This document shows positions 37,316 to 45,297 of a DNA stretch of 64,000 nucleotides, in pieces. Positions within the stretch are counted from its first letter, which is position 1; each line of letters begins with the position of its first letter. Below the pieces are notes generated by a model. It saw only the letters and a program-made list of their open reading frames with translations, did not search any database and was not told the DNA's origin. This DNA comes from Roseomonas sp. OT10 (lineage in GTDB: Bacteria; Pseudomonadota; Alphaproteobacteria; Acetobacterales; Acetobacteraceae): assembly GCF_020991085.1 (NCBI RefSeq), contig NZ_CP087719.1, positions 310,001 to 374,000 on the forward strand, read 5' to 3'. The position numbers were made by a program, and so were the translations under genes.

Positions 37316-37531
37316 GGCCGGTGCCCGGCTCGATTCCTCGGCGTGGCTGGCGAAGGCGCGGCCCTCGGCCCAGGCGTTCAGGTCGGGGAGCCGGTAGCCC
37401 ACCCGCCGCTCGCCCAGCCGGATGAAGCGCGGCCCGCCACCCTCCGTCCGCCATCGCTGGAGGGTCCGGCGCGAGACGTTCAGCAGCTCGGCGGCCTGCT
37501 TCTCGTCAAAGAAATTCTGCGGGCCGTTCAT
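37313..37531 (-). CDS. AlpA/excisionase-like DNA-binding protein
   Basis: A 72-residue helix-turn-helix protein (MerR-like winged HTH of the AlpA/HTH_17 type): FFDEKQAAELLNVSRRTLQRWRTEG gives the HTH and PRFIRLGERRVGYRLPDLNAWAEG the wing. Such proteins control excision or early genes in P4-like elements. ATG 37531 is preferred; an ATG three codons upstream exists. It heads the minus-strand replication operon. Confidence 0.85.
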   Translation of the reverse strand: MNGPQNFFDEKQAAELLNVSRRTLQRWRTEGGGPRFIRLGERRVGYRLPDLNAWAEGRAFASHAEESSRAPA

Positions 37532-37544
37532 GCGACCCATCCTA

Positions 37545-38050
37545 CTGAACCTTCAGAATTCCCGGATTTGCCAGCGATTTCGGGGCGGCTCGAATAGGAC
37601 GCACCCAATCCGTGACGACTTGCCACGGTGGAGCTTTCCTGCACATTCTCCGCCCCACGGCAGGGCGCCTTTGGTGCTTCCATTGGTTCTCCTGTCGAAT
37701 CGGTAGTTCTCTGATGAGAAAGGCCGGTGATGCAGCCCCGGCGGCAGGACCAGGGGTTCCAAGTCCAACCCTGCCGCCGGAGCCCACCCTTTCGGGGTGG
37801 GTGTTGCGATTCGTGGAACCGCTCCAACCCTCCAAGTCTATCTTCCGGAGGCGACGCTAGCCACCCCTGGGGTGGCGCGTTGCAGCACCGCGAAGCAGTC
37901 CTAGGAAGTTGGTGGCGCAGGTTGGCGAAAGCGGCAGGGAACACAACGCGAATAGCTCAGTGGCTGAAGACCACGGGAGTATTGTCCCCGATATCCACAG
38001 GCCGCAGAGCAAAGCCTCAAATTTCCGGCATCCTACCTAGTCGGAGTGAC
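37545..38050. other. gene-free region with strong hairpins
   Basis: About 500 bp without a credible gene. A perfect 11-bp stem, CCGGCGGCAGG (37738-37748) with CCTGCCGCCGG (37770-37780), encloses GGGGTTCCAAGTCCAACCC, which looks like a tRNA T-arm; a second hairpin CCCACCC/GGGTGGG follows at 37783-37801. It could hold a small RNA, or the promoter region between the AlpA operon and the genes at 38089-38885. Confidence 0.35.
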
Positions 38051-38088
38051 CTAGGCGGGCAGCCCCACGACCACCCGCCTCCGGTCGG

Positions 38089-38487
38089 TCATCTCTGGGC
38101 CAGCAGCGCCGCCGCCTGATCCCGGACGGCGGCGATCAGATCCATCTCGCAGTCCATCAGTCGCCAGTCGCCGTCGCCCGCACAGCGGTCGCCCAGCAGC
38201 ACCACCTTGCGCAGCAGGTCCGCTAGGCCGCCGCCGGGTTCGTCGGCCAGCGCCTGGATCGCGGCGATCTCCGCGTCGCACCACGCTTCCACCTCGGCGT
38301 CGGGCCGGTCGTTGAGGGGAAGCTGCGCCATCACTGCGCGGTAGGCGCTCAGGGTGGGGGAGGGCGCTTCGGCGGCCGGGGCGTCGCCCAGGGTGGTGCA
38401 GCTCCGCACGAGCACGGTGGCGGCCGTGGCGCCGGCCAGGTGGCCCAGCAGGGACCGGCGGCGCGGGGTGGGGGTGGGCGCGCTCAT
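38089..38487 (-). CDS. predicted exported hypothetical protein
   Basis: A 132-residue protein with a twin-arginine-like start, PRRRSLLGHLAGATAATVLV, then SCTTLGD. The rest is helical and acidic (LNDRPDAEVEAWCDAEIAAIQALADEPGG, LRKVVLLGDRCAGDGDWRLMDCEMDLIAAV). Similar short proteins recur in alphaproteobacterial islands downstream of the kind of gene at 38484. Overlaps that gene by ATGA. Confidence 0.5.
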   Translation of the reverse strand: MSAPTPTPRRRSLLGHLAGATAATVLVRSCTTLGDAPAAEAPSPTLSAYRAVMAQLPLNDRPDAEVEAWCDAEIAAIQALADEPGGGLADLLRKVVLLGDRCAGDGDWRLMDCEMDLIAAVRDQAAALLAQR

Positions 38488-38885
38488 CGGCTTGCCCCCG
38501 GGGTAAAGGCGGGCGGGGGCAGGGTGAGTGAATCCGCCCGATGCTTGCTGCGGGAGGTGAACGACACCTGCCCGGAAATTCCGGGGACCTGCCGGGAGCG
38601 CGCCGGGAACCGCACCACCACCGCCGGCACGCGATCCGCGGCGAGCGTCGCAGGGTGCAGGCTGGCCTCGTCGGGCTCCGCCTCGCCGTCCGCGTTGGGC
38701 TCCATGTCCGGGTCGCCGTCGAGGGCGTCCAGCATCGCCAGGGCGCGGGCGACGATGCTTTCCAACGCGGCCCGCTGGGCAGCCACCTCCGGCCCCACAG
38801 CGGTAGTGCAGCGGTTTTGTAAACCGAAGGTCGGGGGTCTTCTGCCCAGCGTGTCGGCGGGCGTGCTATGGGCGTGTTCAGCCAT
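38484..38885 (-). CDS. hypothetical protein with acidic DALDGDPDMEP motif
   Basis: A 133-residue open frame. The credible part begins near residue 38: AALESIVARALAMLDALDGDPDMEPNADGEAEPDE, an acidic motif common in unannotated alphaproteobacterial proteins. Residues 17-31 (PPTFGLQNRCTTAV) are the antisense reading of a tRNA-Thr-like sequence at 38802-38839, so the true start may be downstream or the gene may have been fused to a tRNA fragment. Overlaps the next gene by ATGA and is divergent from an XRE regulator. Confidence 0.45.
   Translation of the reverse strand: MAEHAHSTPADTLGRRPPTFGLQNRCTTAVGPEVAAQRAALESIVARALAMLDALDGDPDMEPNADGEAEPDEASLHPATLAADRVPAVVVRFPARSRQVPGISGQVSFTSRSKHRADSLTLPPPAFTPGASR
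38802..38839 (+). other. tRNA-Thr(TGT)-like fragment
   Basis: Reads GGTAGTGCAGCGGTTTTGTA followed by AACCGAAGGTCGGGGGTC: the 3' side of a D-arm, a complete anticodon arm (GCGGTTTTGTAAACCG, anticodon TGT) and variable loop plus the start of the T-stem of a proteobacterial tRNA-Thr. Neither an acceptor stem nor a T-loop follows, so it is not a functional tRNA. It lies antisense within the start of the 38484-38885 frame. Confidence 0.6.
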
Positions 38886-38972
38886 GATCCGGTTGCCTCT
38901 CGCTTCCGGGTTGCGGTCAGGCCGGGCGGTAGGTGTGGAAGACCCACCGCCCGGCCACGTTCCTTGTGGAAC

Positions 38973-39031
38973 GTCGCAATTAGTGACACTCTCGATCTAT
39001 GGCGGCAAGTGGAAACGTCGCTTTAGGCGAC
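38973..39031. promoter_or_regulatory. two GTCGC-N5-GCGAC-type palindromes at the XRE promoter
   Basis: GTCGCAATTAGTGAC (38973-38987) and GTCGCTTTAGGCGAC (39017-39031), inverted repeats with 5-bp spacers, 44 bp apart. They flank the XRE gene start; the second is inside its first codons if ATG 38999 is used. Typical operators for an autoregulated XRE repressor, also covering the promoter of the divergent gene at 38885. Confidence 0.7.
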
Positions 39032-39265
39032 ATTACCCCGGATCAGTCCAGGGGTGCGCGGGGGCTTCTGGATTGGTCGCGCGATCGACTCGCGGAAGCG
39101 TCGGGGGTGCCCAAGCGGACCATCATGCGCTTTGAAGGTCGGGAGGCTTCCCCCCGGCGCTCCACCCTCACTGCCATCCGCGCCGCGCTGGAGGCGGCCG
39201 GCGTGGAGTTCATCGCGGAGAACGGTGGCGGGGCGGGGGTGCGGCTGCGGAAGGGCGAGGGGTAA
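38999..39265 (+). CDS. XRE-family transcriptional regulator
   Basis: An 88-residue repressor-like protein. The HTH runs ARGLLDWSRDRLAEASGVPKRTIMRFEG near 19-46, followed by LTAIRAALEAAGVEFI, the standard small XRE layout (Cro/C1 type). One palindromic operator overlaps its 5' end and one precedes it. TAATG at 39263-39267 couples it to a small membrane protein gene, so it likely controls a three-gene cassette. Confidence 0.8.
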   Translation: MAASGNVALGDITPDQSRGARGLLDWSRDRLAEASGVPKRTIMRFEGREASPRRSTLTAIRAALEAAGVEFIAENGGGAGVRLRKGEG

Positions 39266-39501
39266 TGGCCCATCTCCGCGCCAACGAGACGGCCAAGCTT
39301 CGGGCCAGCTTCTACAACGGCCTGTCCATCGCCTGCTTCGCCGCGGGCGCCTTCGCCCCGGTGGCCGCAGCCTTCTACGGCTCGCCGGCCACCGAAGGGT
39401 GGAAGACTGTTCTCGGCGCGATCCTTTGGACTTCGGCCGCGTTCTTCATACATACTGCCGGCACCCGAGAGCTTCGAGCATTGAAGGAGGACGACGAATG
39501 A
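39265..39501 (+). CDS. small two-helix membrane protein
   Basis: A 78-residue protein with two transmembrane helices at about 17-37 (NGLSIACFAAGAFAPVAAAF) and 47-66 (VLGAILWTSAAFFIHTAG), then a charged tail RELRALKEDDE. Start in a TAATG overlap with the XRE gene, end in an ATGA overlap with the next gene. Not recognised; similar pairs accompany XRE genes in other islands. Confidence 0.55.
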   Translation: MAHLRANETAKLRASFYNGLSIACFAAGAFAPVAAAFYGSPATEGWKTVLGAILWTSAAFFIHTAGTRELRALKEDDE

Positions 39502-39641
39502 CCGGGAGCGAGCTGTTCGGCTTCGTGATCCTGCCAGCGCTGCTCACGGCCGCCGTATGGGCTCACGCGGTGGTTCGGAACCCGCCGCGCAGCGGAGCCG
39601 TCCGGGACGTGCTGTCGGCACTGAACCTGTTGAGGAAGTAG
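39498..39641 (+). CDS. 47-residue single-helix membrane protein
   Basis: Short coupled gene (ATGA). MTGSELFGFVILPALLTAAV gives one transmembrane helix, then WAHAVVRNPPRSGAVRDVLS, and ends LNLLRK. Too short to assign. Preceded by GAAGGAGGACGACGA, a strong ribosome site, which supports translation. Terminator at 39758. Confidence 0.55.
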   Translation: MTGSELFGFVILPALLTAAVWAHAVVRNPPRSGAVRDVLSALNLLRK

Positions 39642-39757
39642 CCACCGACCCGTTCCCGCACCCCCGCCGGCCAGGGTGGCGCCGGGCTTGGAAAACCTGG
39701 GGCAACCCAGGCCGGCTCATGGATAACGCGATGACGAGCGCCTTGGAGCCGTAGAAG

Positions 39758-39785
39758 GCCCCGCCCCTCAACGGGCGGGGCTTTG
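39758..39785 (+). terminator. Rho-independent terminator of the XRE cassette
   Basis: GCCCCGCCC (39758-39766), loop CTCAAC, GGGCGGGGC (39773-39781), then TTTGTCGTT. Confidence 0.85.
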
Positions 39786-39816
39786 TCGTTGCAGGCTCCC
39801 AGCCTCTCCACTGGCA

Positions 39817-39927
39817 ATGCCTGACCGCGACCGGAGCCTGTCCCCATGGCTGGCCGGCGGCGCGGTGGCGGGCGGCATCGTCACCGTGGCGACGCTGCTT
39901 CTGCGGGCGCTCGGCGTCCTCAGCTAA
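39817..39927 (+). CDS. 36-residue putative membrane peptide
   Basis: ATG 39817: MPDRDRSLSPWLAGGAVAGG then IVTVATLLLRALGVLS, one transmembrane helix after a charged start. No clear ribosome site and it follows a terminator, so it could be spurious; base composition by codon position fits coding. Confidence 0.35.
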   Translation: MPDRDRSLSPWLAGGAVAGGIVTVATLLLRALGVLS

Positions 39928-40038
39928 CGGGTGGCCGTCGCGCCGCACGCCCATGGGGCAAAGCCGGTTCTCCCGCGCGGTCGTAGGTGATGGGACGGGT
40001 CCGCCGTTTGGCGGCATGGCAGAAGCATGTCGCTGCAC

Positions 40039-43005
40039 CTACCGGGCAGCACGCTGGTGGTTCAGCTCCAACAACCGCGCCAAAGCCTCGGCCTCTGGTA
40101 TGTCGGCGGGCCAGCCGTAAGCAGCCGCCACGGCGGCATCCAACGTGCTGTGCAGCCCGTCCAGCCACGCGCCTTCTGGCTGGCCCCGAGTGTTGTAGAG
40201 GGCGGTCAGGGTGCGCTTTCGCAACGCAGCCTCGGCAGCCGCGTCGCGTGGGACCAGTCGTGGCGGTAGCCCGGGCGTCGGCTCAGGCAAGGCCATCACT
40301 AGCTCGGCTGGATTCAGCCAACGGTCTCGCGCGGCCGTCAGCGCACCGGCCGCGCTCGCAATTGCCTGCCTGCGCGGATCGGCCGACGCCTCCCCCGGCG
40401 ACACGTTCGGTGCCAGGCCGGCGGGGAAAGGGAACGTCTCGAAGGTTGTTGTGGGCGTGTAGCGGGGGCGATCCTCTAGATGGGTTCCCTTGCGAAGCGA
40501 CCACGCTTCATGGAAGCGGCTATGGAGGATGCCGAAGGTGGCATCGTCACTGCGGGCCACGACAATCAACTGGCAATCCGGTACCACCGCTGCATCCAGC
40601 CAAGCGAAGATGCGATGCTTCGCAACGCGAGGAGTGACAATGTAGCGCGGCAAGCCGGCCAGGGCGCGTCTCATCCCCGACCTGGCTTCACCATGGCGCC
40701 ACCATGCAAGGCGGTAGCCATCCCGCTTTTGCCCGTCGCGCATCGGCTTCACCTCCCGCACCACATGCGCGAAGGGCGCCGCGTAGTATGCGGCCTCCGC
40801 CTCCCCCATCGTGGCGCCGAAATCCACCACCCAAGCATCGTCGGCGCGTCGCAGGATATGCAGCCCGTTGCGCCAGGGCCGCACCACGTCGCTGTTCGGC
40901 CGCCCGTTCGCGTTCGGGGGCATCGCCAGCCAGCTCCGCGCGGTGGCGCCGTCCACGTCGAAGGGACCTACCTTCGTCGTGCCCATGAAGCACACGCCCG
41001 CATTCTCCGGCAAACTCGCGGCGCTGGTCAGGTCGGCGCCCGCGGCGGTGAGGTCCGCGAAGATCGGGCCAGCCACCGCTTTGCCATCCAGACTCCGCGG
41101 CCCGTCCGCTTCCGGCCCGACACAGACGATGGACACGCGCACGGCAGCGCCATCCAGCAACCAGGGTTCATCGGACCACGCGGCCCTGACGGGCAGCAGG
41201 CGCAGCAGCCCGTCCAGAACCTCGCGGTTCACCCCGCCGCGGATGCTGTTCGTCGCCACCAGCCCGGCCCGCCGGGCGCGGCCTTGCGCCACCGCCTCGC
41301 GGGTGCCGTCGAACCAGTAGCAGACGAAATCCGCCTCCGCCGGAACGCGCCCGGCATAGGCGGCGAAGAGCCGGTCCACGTAGGAATCGGTCAGCCGGCG
41401 GCGCATGACCTTGCCGCCCACGAAGGGTGGATTGCCCACGATGGTATCCGCCGCCGGCCAGATCGCTGGCACAGGGCGGCCGTCCGCGTCGGTGGCCAGC
41501 ACCGCGTCGCGGCACTCGATGGTGTCCAGGGCACGCAGCACCGGGTTGTCCGGCATAGGATAGCCGTTGCGCCGCGCCCACTGGATATGCCCGATCCAGA
41601 CCGATACGCGGGCCAGCTCGGCGGCAAAGGGGTTCACCTCGATGCCCAGCACCGCCTCCGGGCCTACTTCGGGGAAGCCGGTGGCGAGCCCCAGCGCCGC
41701 GGCTTCCGCCAGCACGCGCGCTTCCAGGTCCTTCAGCGCCAGCAGCGCGACGTACAGGAAGTTGCCGGAACCGCAGGCGGGGTCCAGCACCCGGAAGTCC
41801 CGCAACCGCTTGCGGAAGACTTCCAGGGTATCCGTAGCCCGCGTGCCCAGCTCCGCCATGCGGCGGCGGCGGCGCTCGCCCTCGCGTGCCAGCGCCTTGC
41901 GCGCCTTCACCGTCTCGCCGGTCACGGCCTCGCCGGCCAGGGCTGCCAGGCCCTCAATTCCGCCGCCGGCCGAGCGTAGGGCTTCTCGCTCCTCCAACGC
42001 GCCGGAGATGCGCTCCCTCGCCGCCGCCCATTCGGCCAACAGCGGATCGCGCACCACGGGGTCAACGATGCGCTCGATGGTGGCCCGGTCAGTATAATGG
42101 GCGCCGAGCTGGCCGCGCTTGTCCGGGTCGAGCCCCCGCTCGAACAGCGTGCCCATGATGGCGGGATCAATCTCGGACCAGTCGCGCGATACGGCCTGTT
42201 CCAACAGCCGGATATCGCCGGCATCCATGGGCAGCGCCTCCGCATCCGCGAAGAGGCCGCCGTTGAACCAGGGCACCGGCTTGAAGCCCACGCGCCCGCC
42301 TCGTGCCGCGAGCTGTCCGAACAGCAGGGAAGTGAAGCCCTGGAATTGCGTCGGGTCGGTGCGGCCCAGCGCCAGCAGGTCCCTCAGGATATCGCGGGAC
42401 AGCAGCCCGACATCCTCGGCGAACAGGCAGAACACCAGCCGGTTGACGAAGCGCGCTACCGATCCGGCATCGTGCCCGCGGGCGCGAAGGCGCTGGGCGA
42501 GCGCCACGAAGTCGGCCGCGGCCTGTTCCGTGATGGCCTGCCGCGTCTCGGCCGGGCGCCACGCCTCCGGATTGGTCCAAAGATTCGCCAGGCGCGCCAT
42601 CACGCCCGGGTCGCGCATGTCGTGGAGGGTGAAGCCGTGGCGTTCCGTCTTGGCGTTGGTCCAGGCGGTATGGACGATGATGCGGTCCATGTCCGACACC
42701 ACCAGCAGCGGCGGGTTTTCCAACGCGCCGGCATAGCGGAGCAACTGGACGTGCGCCGCGTCGAGGTCGCCGCCCCGGGACTTGTACTCCCAGCCGAAGC
42801 ACGCGCGCTTCCACACGTCGGCCCAGCCGTTGCCGCCGCCGGCCTTGGTCACGCCCTTCTCAAAGGCATAGGTGGAGCCCGAGGGGTCATCGTTCGGCCG
42901 GGGGGTGTTCAGCAGGGCGCAGAGGTCAAGGAAGTGTTCCTTGGCCGCGGCGGCCTCCGGCCGGGTGTTCCTGTCCCACTTCTCAACAAAGGCGTCAGGC
43001 GTCAT
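40039..43005 (-). CDS. MmeI-like type IIL restriction-modification enzyme
   Basis: A 988-residue single-chain restriction enzyme and adenine methylase. The N-terminal nuclease has D63-x9-E73-Y-K75 (in ADVWKRACFGWEYK), the exact D-x9-ExK spacing of MmeI. A helical spacer follows (about 130-330, ending GAHYTDRATIERIVDPVV), then the methyltransferase: motif I DPACGSGNFLYVAL near 460 and motif IV NPPFVGGK near 562, then a target-recognition domain (about 640-850) and a C-terminal domain with FETFPFPAGL. These enzymes methylate one strand and cut about 20 bp away, with no other subunit. It is the island's likely anti-phage cargo. Length is slightly above MmeI (919). Recognition sequence cannot be predicted. 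Confidence 0.88.
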   Translation of the reverse strand: MTPDAFVEKWDRNTRPEAAAAKEHFLDLCALLNTPRPNDDPSGSTYAFEKGVTKAGGGNGWADVWKRACFGWEYKSRGGDLDAAHVQLLRYAGALENPPLLVVSDMDRIIVHTAWTNAKTERHGFTLHDMRDPGVMARLANLWTNPEAWRPAETRQAITEQAAADFVALAQRLRARGHDAGSVARFVNRLVFCLFAEDVGLLSRDILRDLLALGRTDPTQFQGFTSLLFGQLAARGGRVGFKPVPWFNGGLFADAEALPMDAGDIRLLEQAVSRDWSEIDPAIMGTLFERGLDPDKRGQLGAHYTDRATIERIVDPVVRDPLLAEWAAARERISGALEEREALRSAGGGIEGLAALAGEAVTGETVKARKALAREGERRRRRMAELGTRATDTLEVFRKRLRDFRVLDPACGSGNFLYVALLALKDLEARVLAEAAALGLATGFPEVGPEAVLGIEVNPFAAELARVSVWIGHIQWARRNGYPMPDNPVLRALDTIECRDAVLATDADGRPVPAIWPAADTIVGNPPFVGGKVMRRRLTDSYVDRLFAAYAGRVPAEADFVCYWFDGTREAVAQGRARRAGLVATNSIRGGVNREVLDGLLRLLPVRAAWSDEPWLLDGAAVRVSIVCVGPEADGPRSLDGKAVAGPIFADLTAAGADLTSAASLPENAGVCFMGTTKVGPFDVDGATARSWLAMPPNANGRPNSDVVRPWRNGLHILRRADDAWVVDFGATMGEAEAAYYAAPFAHVVREVKPMRDGQKRDGYRLAWWRHGEARSGMRRALAGLPRYIVTPRVAKHRIFAWLDAAVVPDCQLIVVARSDDATFGILHSRFHEAWSLRKGTHLEDRPRYTPTTTFETFPFPAGLAPNVSPGEASADPRRQAIASAAGALTAARDRWLNPAELVMALPEPTPGLPPRLVPRDAAAEAALRKRTLTALYNTRGQPEGAWLDGLHSTLDAAVAAAYGWPADIPEAEALARLLELNHQRAAR

Positions 43006-43444
43006 GGCGGCTCGGAAAGCGACGTGTGGTGGTGGGGTGATGGGGCCACGCTCTCGGCCGCGCGACAAGCTGCCTCGCCTGCCAGGAGTGGCAGGAGATG
43101 ACGGGGGGGGGCCGTGCCTCGCGCGCGCGCGCGTACCGGCCGAAAAAGCCCTGCAGCCGCGGTCGTGCCTGCCCGACCTGCCCGACCGGATTTCGGCTGA
43201 TCCCTGCTCGTGCACGGCTGTCCCGACCTGTCGCGGGGCAGGTCAGGACAGCCGGGGTGGGCGCCAATCCCCAGCATTTCCGGGCGGGCGAGCCTGTCCC
43301 GACCTGTGTCCCGACCTGTCCCGACCTGAATTGCGGGAGGTCGGGACAGCCAAACCCCAGCAAAAACGGCCGTGTCCCGACTGTCCCGACCGTCCCGACC
43401 GGATTTCGCAGGACTTGTCTTCGTGCGACCCGTCCGGCCGCGCC
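43006..43444. repeat. iteron cluster 2: TGTCCCGAC, between the restriction gene and integrase
   Basis: In this 439-bp gene-free stretch TGTCCCGAC occurs at 43219, 43295, 43307, 43317, 43373 and 43382, an inverted copy (GTCGGGACA) at 43340, and one-mismatch copies at 43391 and around 43171-43187. This is the same 9-mer as cluster 1 at 33532, inverted overall, with 9-12-bp steps. Two copies of the TGCTGGGG motif lie within (43263-43279, 43349-43366, both minus). Confidence 0.75.
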
Positions 43445-44797
43445 TTACCCTGCCCGGCGGCGGTGGCGAGGCGGCAGCGGCAGCACGTTGCCGGCGGCCG
43501 GGGTGAGACTGCCGCACGCCAGGACGTGCTTGCCCCAGGCGTCCAGGGCGGTCTTCCGTTCGGCCAAGAAGTCGTGCCGCTGGTACACGGCGGCGACGCC
43601 TTGGATGGCGCCGGTCACGTGGTTCAGCAGCCGGTCCGCCACATGCGGTGGGAACCCGGCCCCGGCGAGCCACGTCACGGCCGTCCGCCGGAAGTCGTGG
43701 AATCGCCAGTCGGGCGCGGCGGGCGAAGGCGCCACCGCACGGGACCCATGGCGCCGAGGTGGGGCAGGGGCGGCAGGCGGGGTGCCAGCCTCGGCCGCCA
43801 TGGCTTCGGCCAGCGCCGCCTTCGCCTTACTGAACCCGGAGGGCGGCGTCTCCCCGGTCACGGTGAACACCAACGGCCGGCCCTCGATCCGCTCCACGCC
43901 CCGCAGCACGTCGCGGGCCGCGTCAGACAGATGCACCACATGCGCCCGGCCGTTCTTCGCCCGTTCCTTGGGGATGGTCCATGTCGAGAGGTCCGGCGCC
44001 AGCTCATCCCAGCGCAGCCCGGCCACTTCCTCGCGCCGCTGCGCCGTCAGCAGCAGCAGCCGCACCACCGGGCCGAAGGGGAAGCCCAGCTCGCCTGCCG
44101 CACGCCACAGTGCCCCTACCTCGGCAGCGGTTAGCACGCGGTCGCGGGAGGGGGCGCCGCCGGCTAGCGTTGGCAGGTCCGCGAAGGGGTTGGCCGCGAG
44201 GCGCCCCCGCTTGCACGCCCAGCCGTAGCAGGCACGCCCATAGGCCAGGGTCCGCGCCGCGATGGGCGCCTTGCCCGCGGTGGCGAGGGCGTCCAGCACG
44301 TCCAGCACCGCCGCGCGGTCCAGGGAGGCAGCAGGCTTGCTGGCATGGCCGGCGAAGGCATGAAGGATCGCGCGCTGTGCCTCGGCCCGGTAGCGGTCGG
44401 ATCGGTTTGCCAGGTGCAGCGCCGCCCACTCCTCCACCAGGACCCGCAGCGTCAGGGCAGCGTCCCGCTTGGCAGCGGCGGCGGCGGCGCGTGTGGCTTC
44501 GTCGGCTGCCTTCCGCGCGGCCCTCTCCGCAGCCAGGTCCACCCCCTGCGCCACCCGGCCTAATCTCGCCTGCGCCGCCGTCCGCGCCTGCGCCAAGGTG
44601 ATGCTGCCCCACGGCCCCAGCGGCTCGCGGACCTTGCGGCCGGTGGCGGGGTCGGTGGTCTGGCAAAGGAACAGCTTGGCTCCCGATGCGGTGGCGCGGA
44701 GTCCCAGCCCCCGGCACTCCGTATCGAAGGCCAGCCGGTCCTTCCGGCCGGGTTCGGGGGCGAAGGAGGCGATCCATCGTTCGGTGAAGCGCGGCAT
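43445..44797 (-). CDS. int: P4-type tyrosine integrase
   Basis: A 450-residue site-specific recombinase. N-terminal arm-binding domain of the DUF4102 type (residues 1-95: FDTECRGLGLRATASGAKLF, LGPWGSITLAQARTAAQ), a SAM-like core-binding domain (about 110-200), and the catalytic domain with Arg in LLLTAQRREEVAGLRW, Lys in IPKERAKNGR, HDFRRT, LLNHV and the nucleophile Tyr in VYQRHDF near 420. A spacer in the catalytic domain (about 325-350, AEAGTPPAAPAPP) is unusual but lies between conserved motifs. It reads away from attR, 172 bp distant, as in other tRNA-targeting islands. Confidence 0.93.
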   Translation of the reverse strand: MPRFTERWIASFAPEPGRKDRLAFDTECRGLGLRATASGAKLFLCQTTDPATGRKVREPLGPWGSITLAQARTAAQARLGRVAQGVDLAAERAARKAADEATRAAAAAAKRDAALTLRVLVEEWAALHLANRSDRYRAEAQRAILHAFAGHASKPAASLDRAAVLDVLDALATAGKAPIAARTLAYGRACYGWACKRGRLAANPFADLPTLAGGAPSRDRVLTAAEVGALWRAAGELGFPFGPVVRLLLLTAQRREEVAGLRWDELAPDLSTWTIPKERAKNGRAHVVHLSDAARDVLRGVERIEGRPLVFTVTGETPPSGFSKAKAALAEAMAAEAGTPPAAPAPPRRHGSRAVAPSPAAPDWRFHDFRRTAVTWLAGAGFPPHVADRLLNHVTGAIQGVAAVYQRHDFLAERKTALDAWGKHVLACGSLTPAAGNVLPLPPRHRRRAG

Positions 44798-44808
44798 GTT
44801 CCGATCCC

Positions 44809-44900
44809 TTGCGGACCCGCTGCGGACCCGTAGCGGACCCGGCTGGCGCGTGTCTTACGGCAGCCTGTGGCAGCTCGTGTCACGCTTATTCCGCGGACCA
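44809..44900. repeat. GCGGACC repeats near attR
   Basis: GCGGACC at 44811, 44822 and 44833 (exact 11-bp steps) plus 44893, between the integrase start and attR. The same 7-mer clusters next to attL at 30402-30434. Probable arm-type integrase binding sites. AT-rich GGGGAAAAACAAGGAAATG follows at 44902-44920. Confidence 0.65.
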
Positions 44901-44969
44901 TGGGGAAAAACAAGGAAATGTGGAAGGTCATGGCGTCGCGTGGCAGGCCGTGTCGCCTCACTGACGCTT

Positions 44970-45015
44970 ACTCTTAATCAGCGGGTCCTAGGTTCGAGCC
45001 CTAGTGCGCCCACCA
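44970..45015 (+). repeat. attR: 46-bp direct repeat of tRNA-Lys 3' half
   Basis: Identical to 30314-30359, from the anticodon loop to CCA; the tRNA 5' half is absent here. Marks the right end of the island. 45016-45297 beyond it shows no supportable gene. Confidence 0.95.
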
Positions 45016-45297
45016 ATGGTCTGATCCTCCCCGATCATCCGAGCGTCTGATCCGGCGGCTGCGGGATCCGCCGACCGTTGCGCTTCTCCGGCGCGGCCCG
45101 GTCAGAGCCTGCACACCCCCCCCCGCCGAGGGCCGAGGTCGCCGGCCAGCGGCACCGCCGGGCCACCGCCTGCGCCACCCCTCCCCACCGGTGACGACGG
45201 TCACGCCCGCCTGCTCGCAAAGGTGATGGGCGACCAGCTGCCGCGGCAGGGGTGGGCGCGCTAGGCCAGGGCCATCCACCCAGGGAATGGAATCGGC

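Noticed and set aside
37711-37725. CTGATGAG as a hammerhead ribozyme core
   Set aside because: No GAAA after a stem II and no closing stems I/III could be found.
37951-38010. AATAGCTCAGTGGCTGAAG as a tRNA gene
   Set aside because: Resembles a D-arm only; no anticodon arm, T-arm or acceptor pairing follows.
45001-45279. Minus-strand 92-residue open frame just right of the island
   Set aside because: Arginine- and glycine-rich composition typical of noncoding GC-rich DNA, no motif; it overlaps attR.
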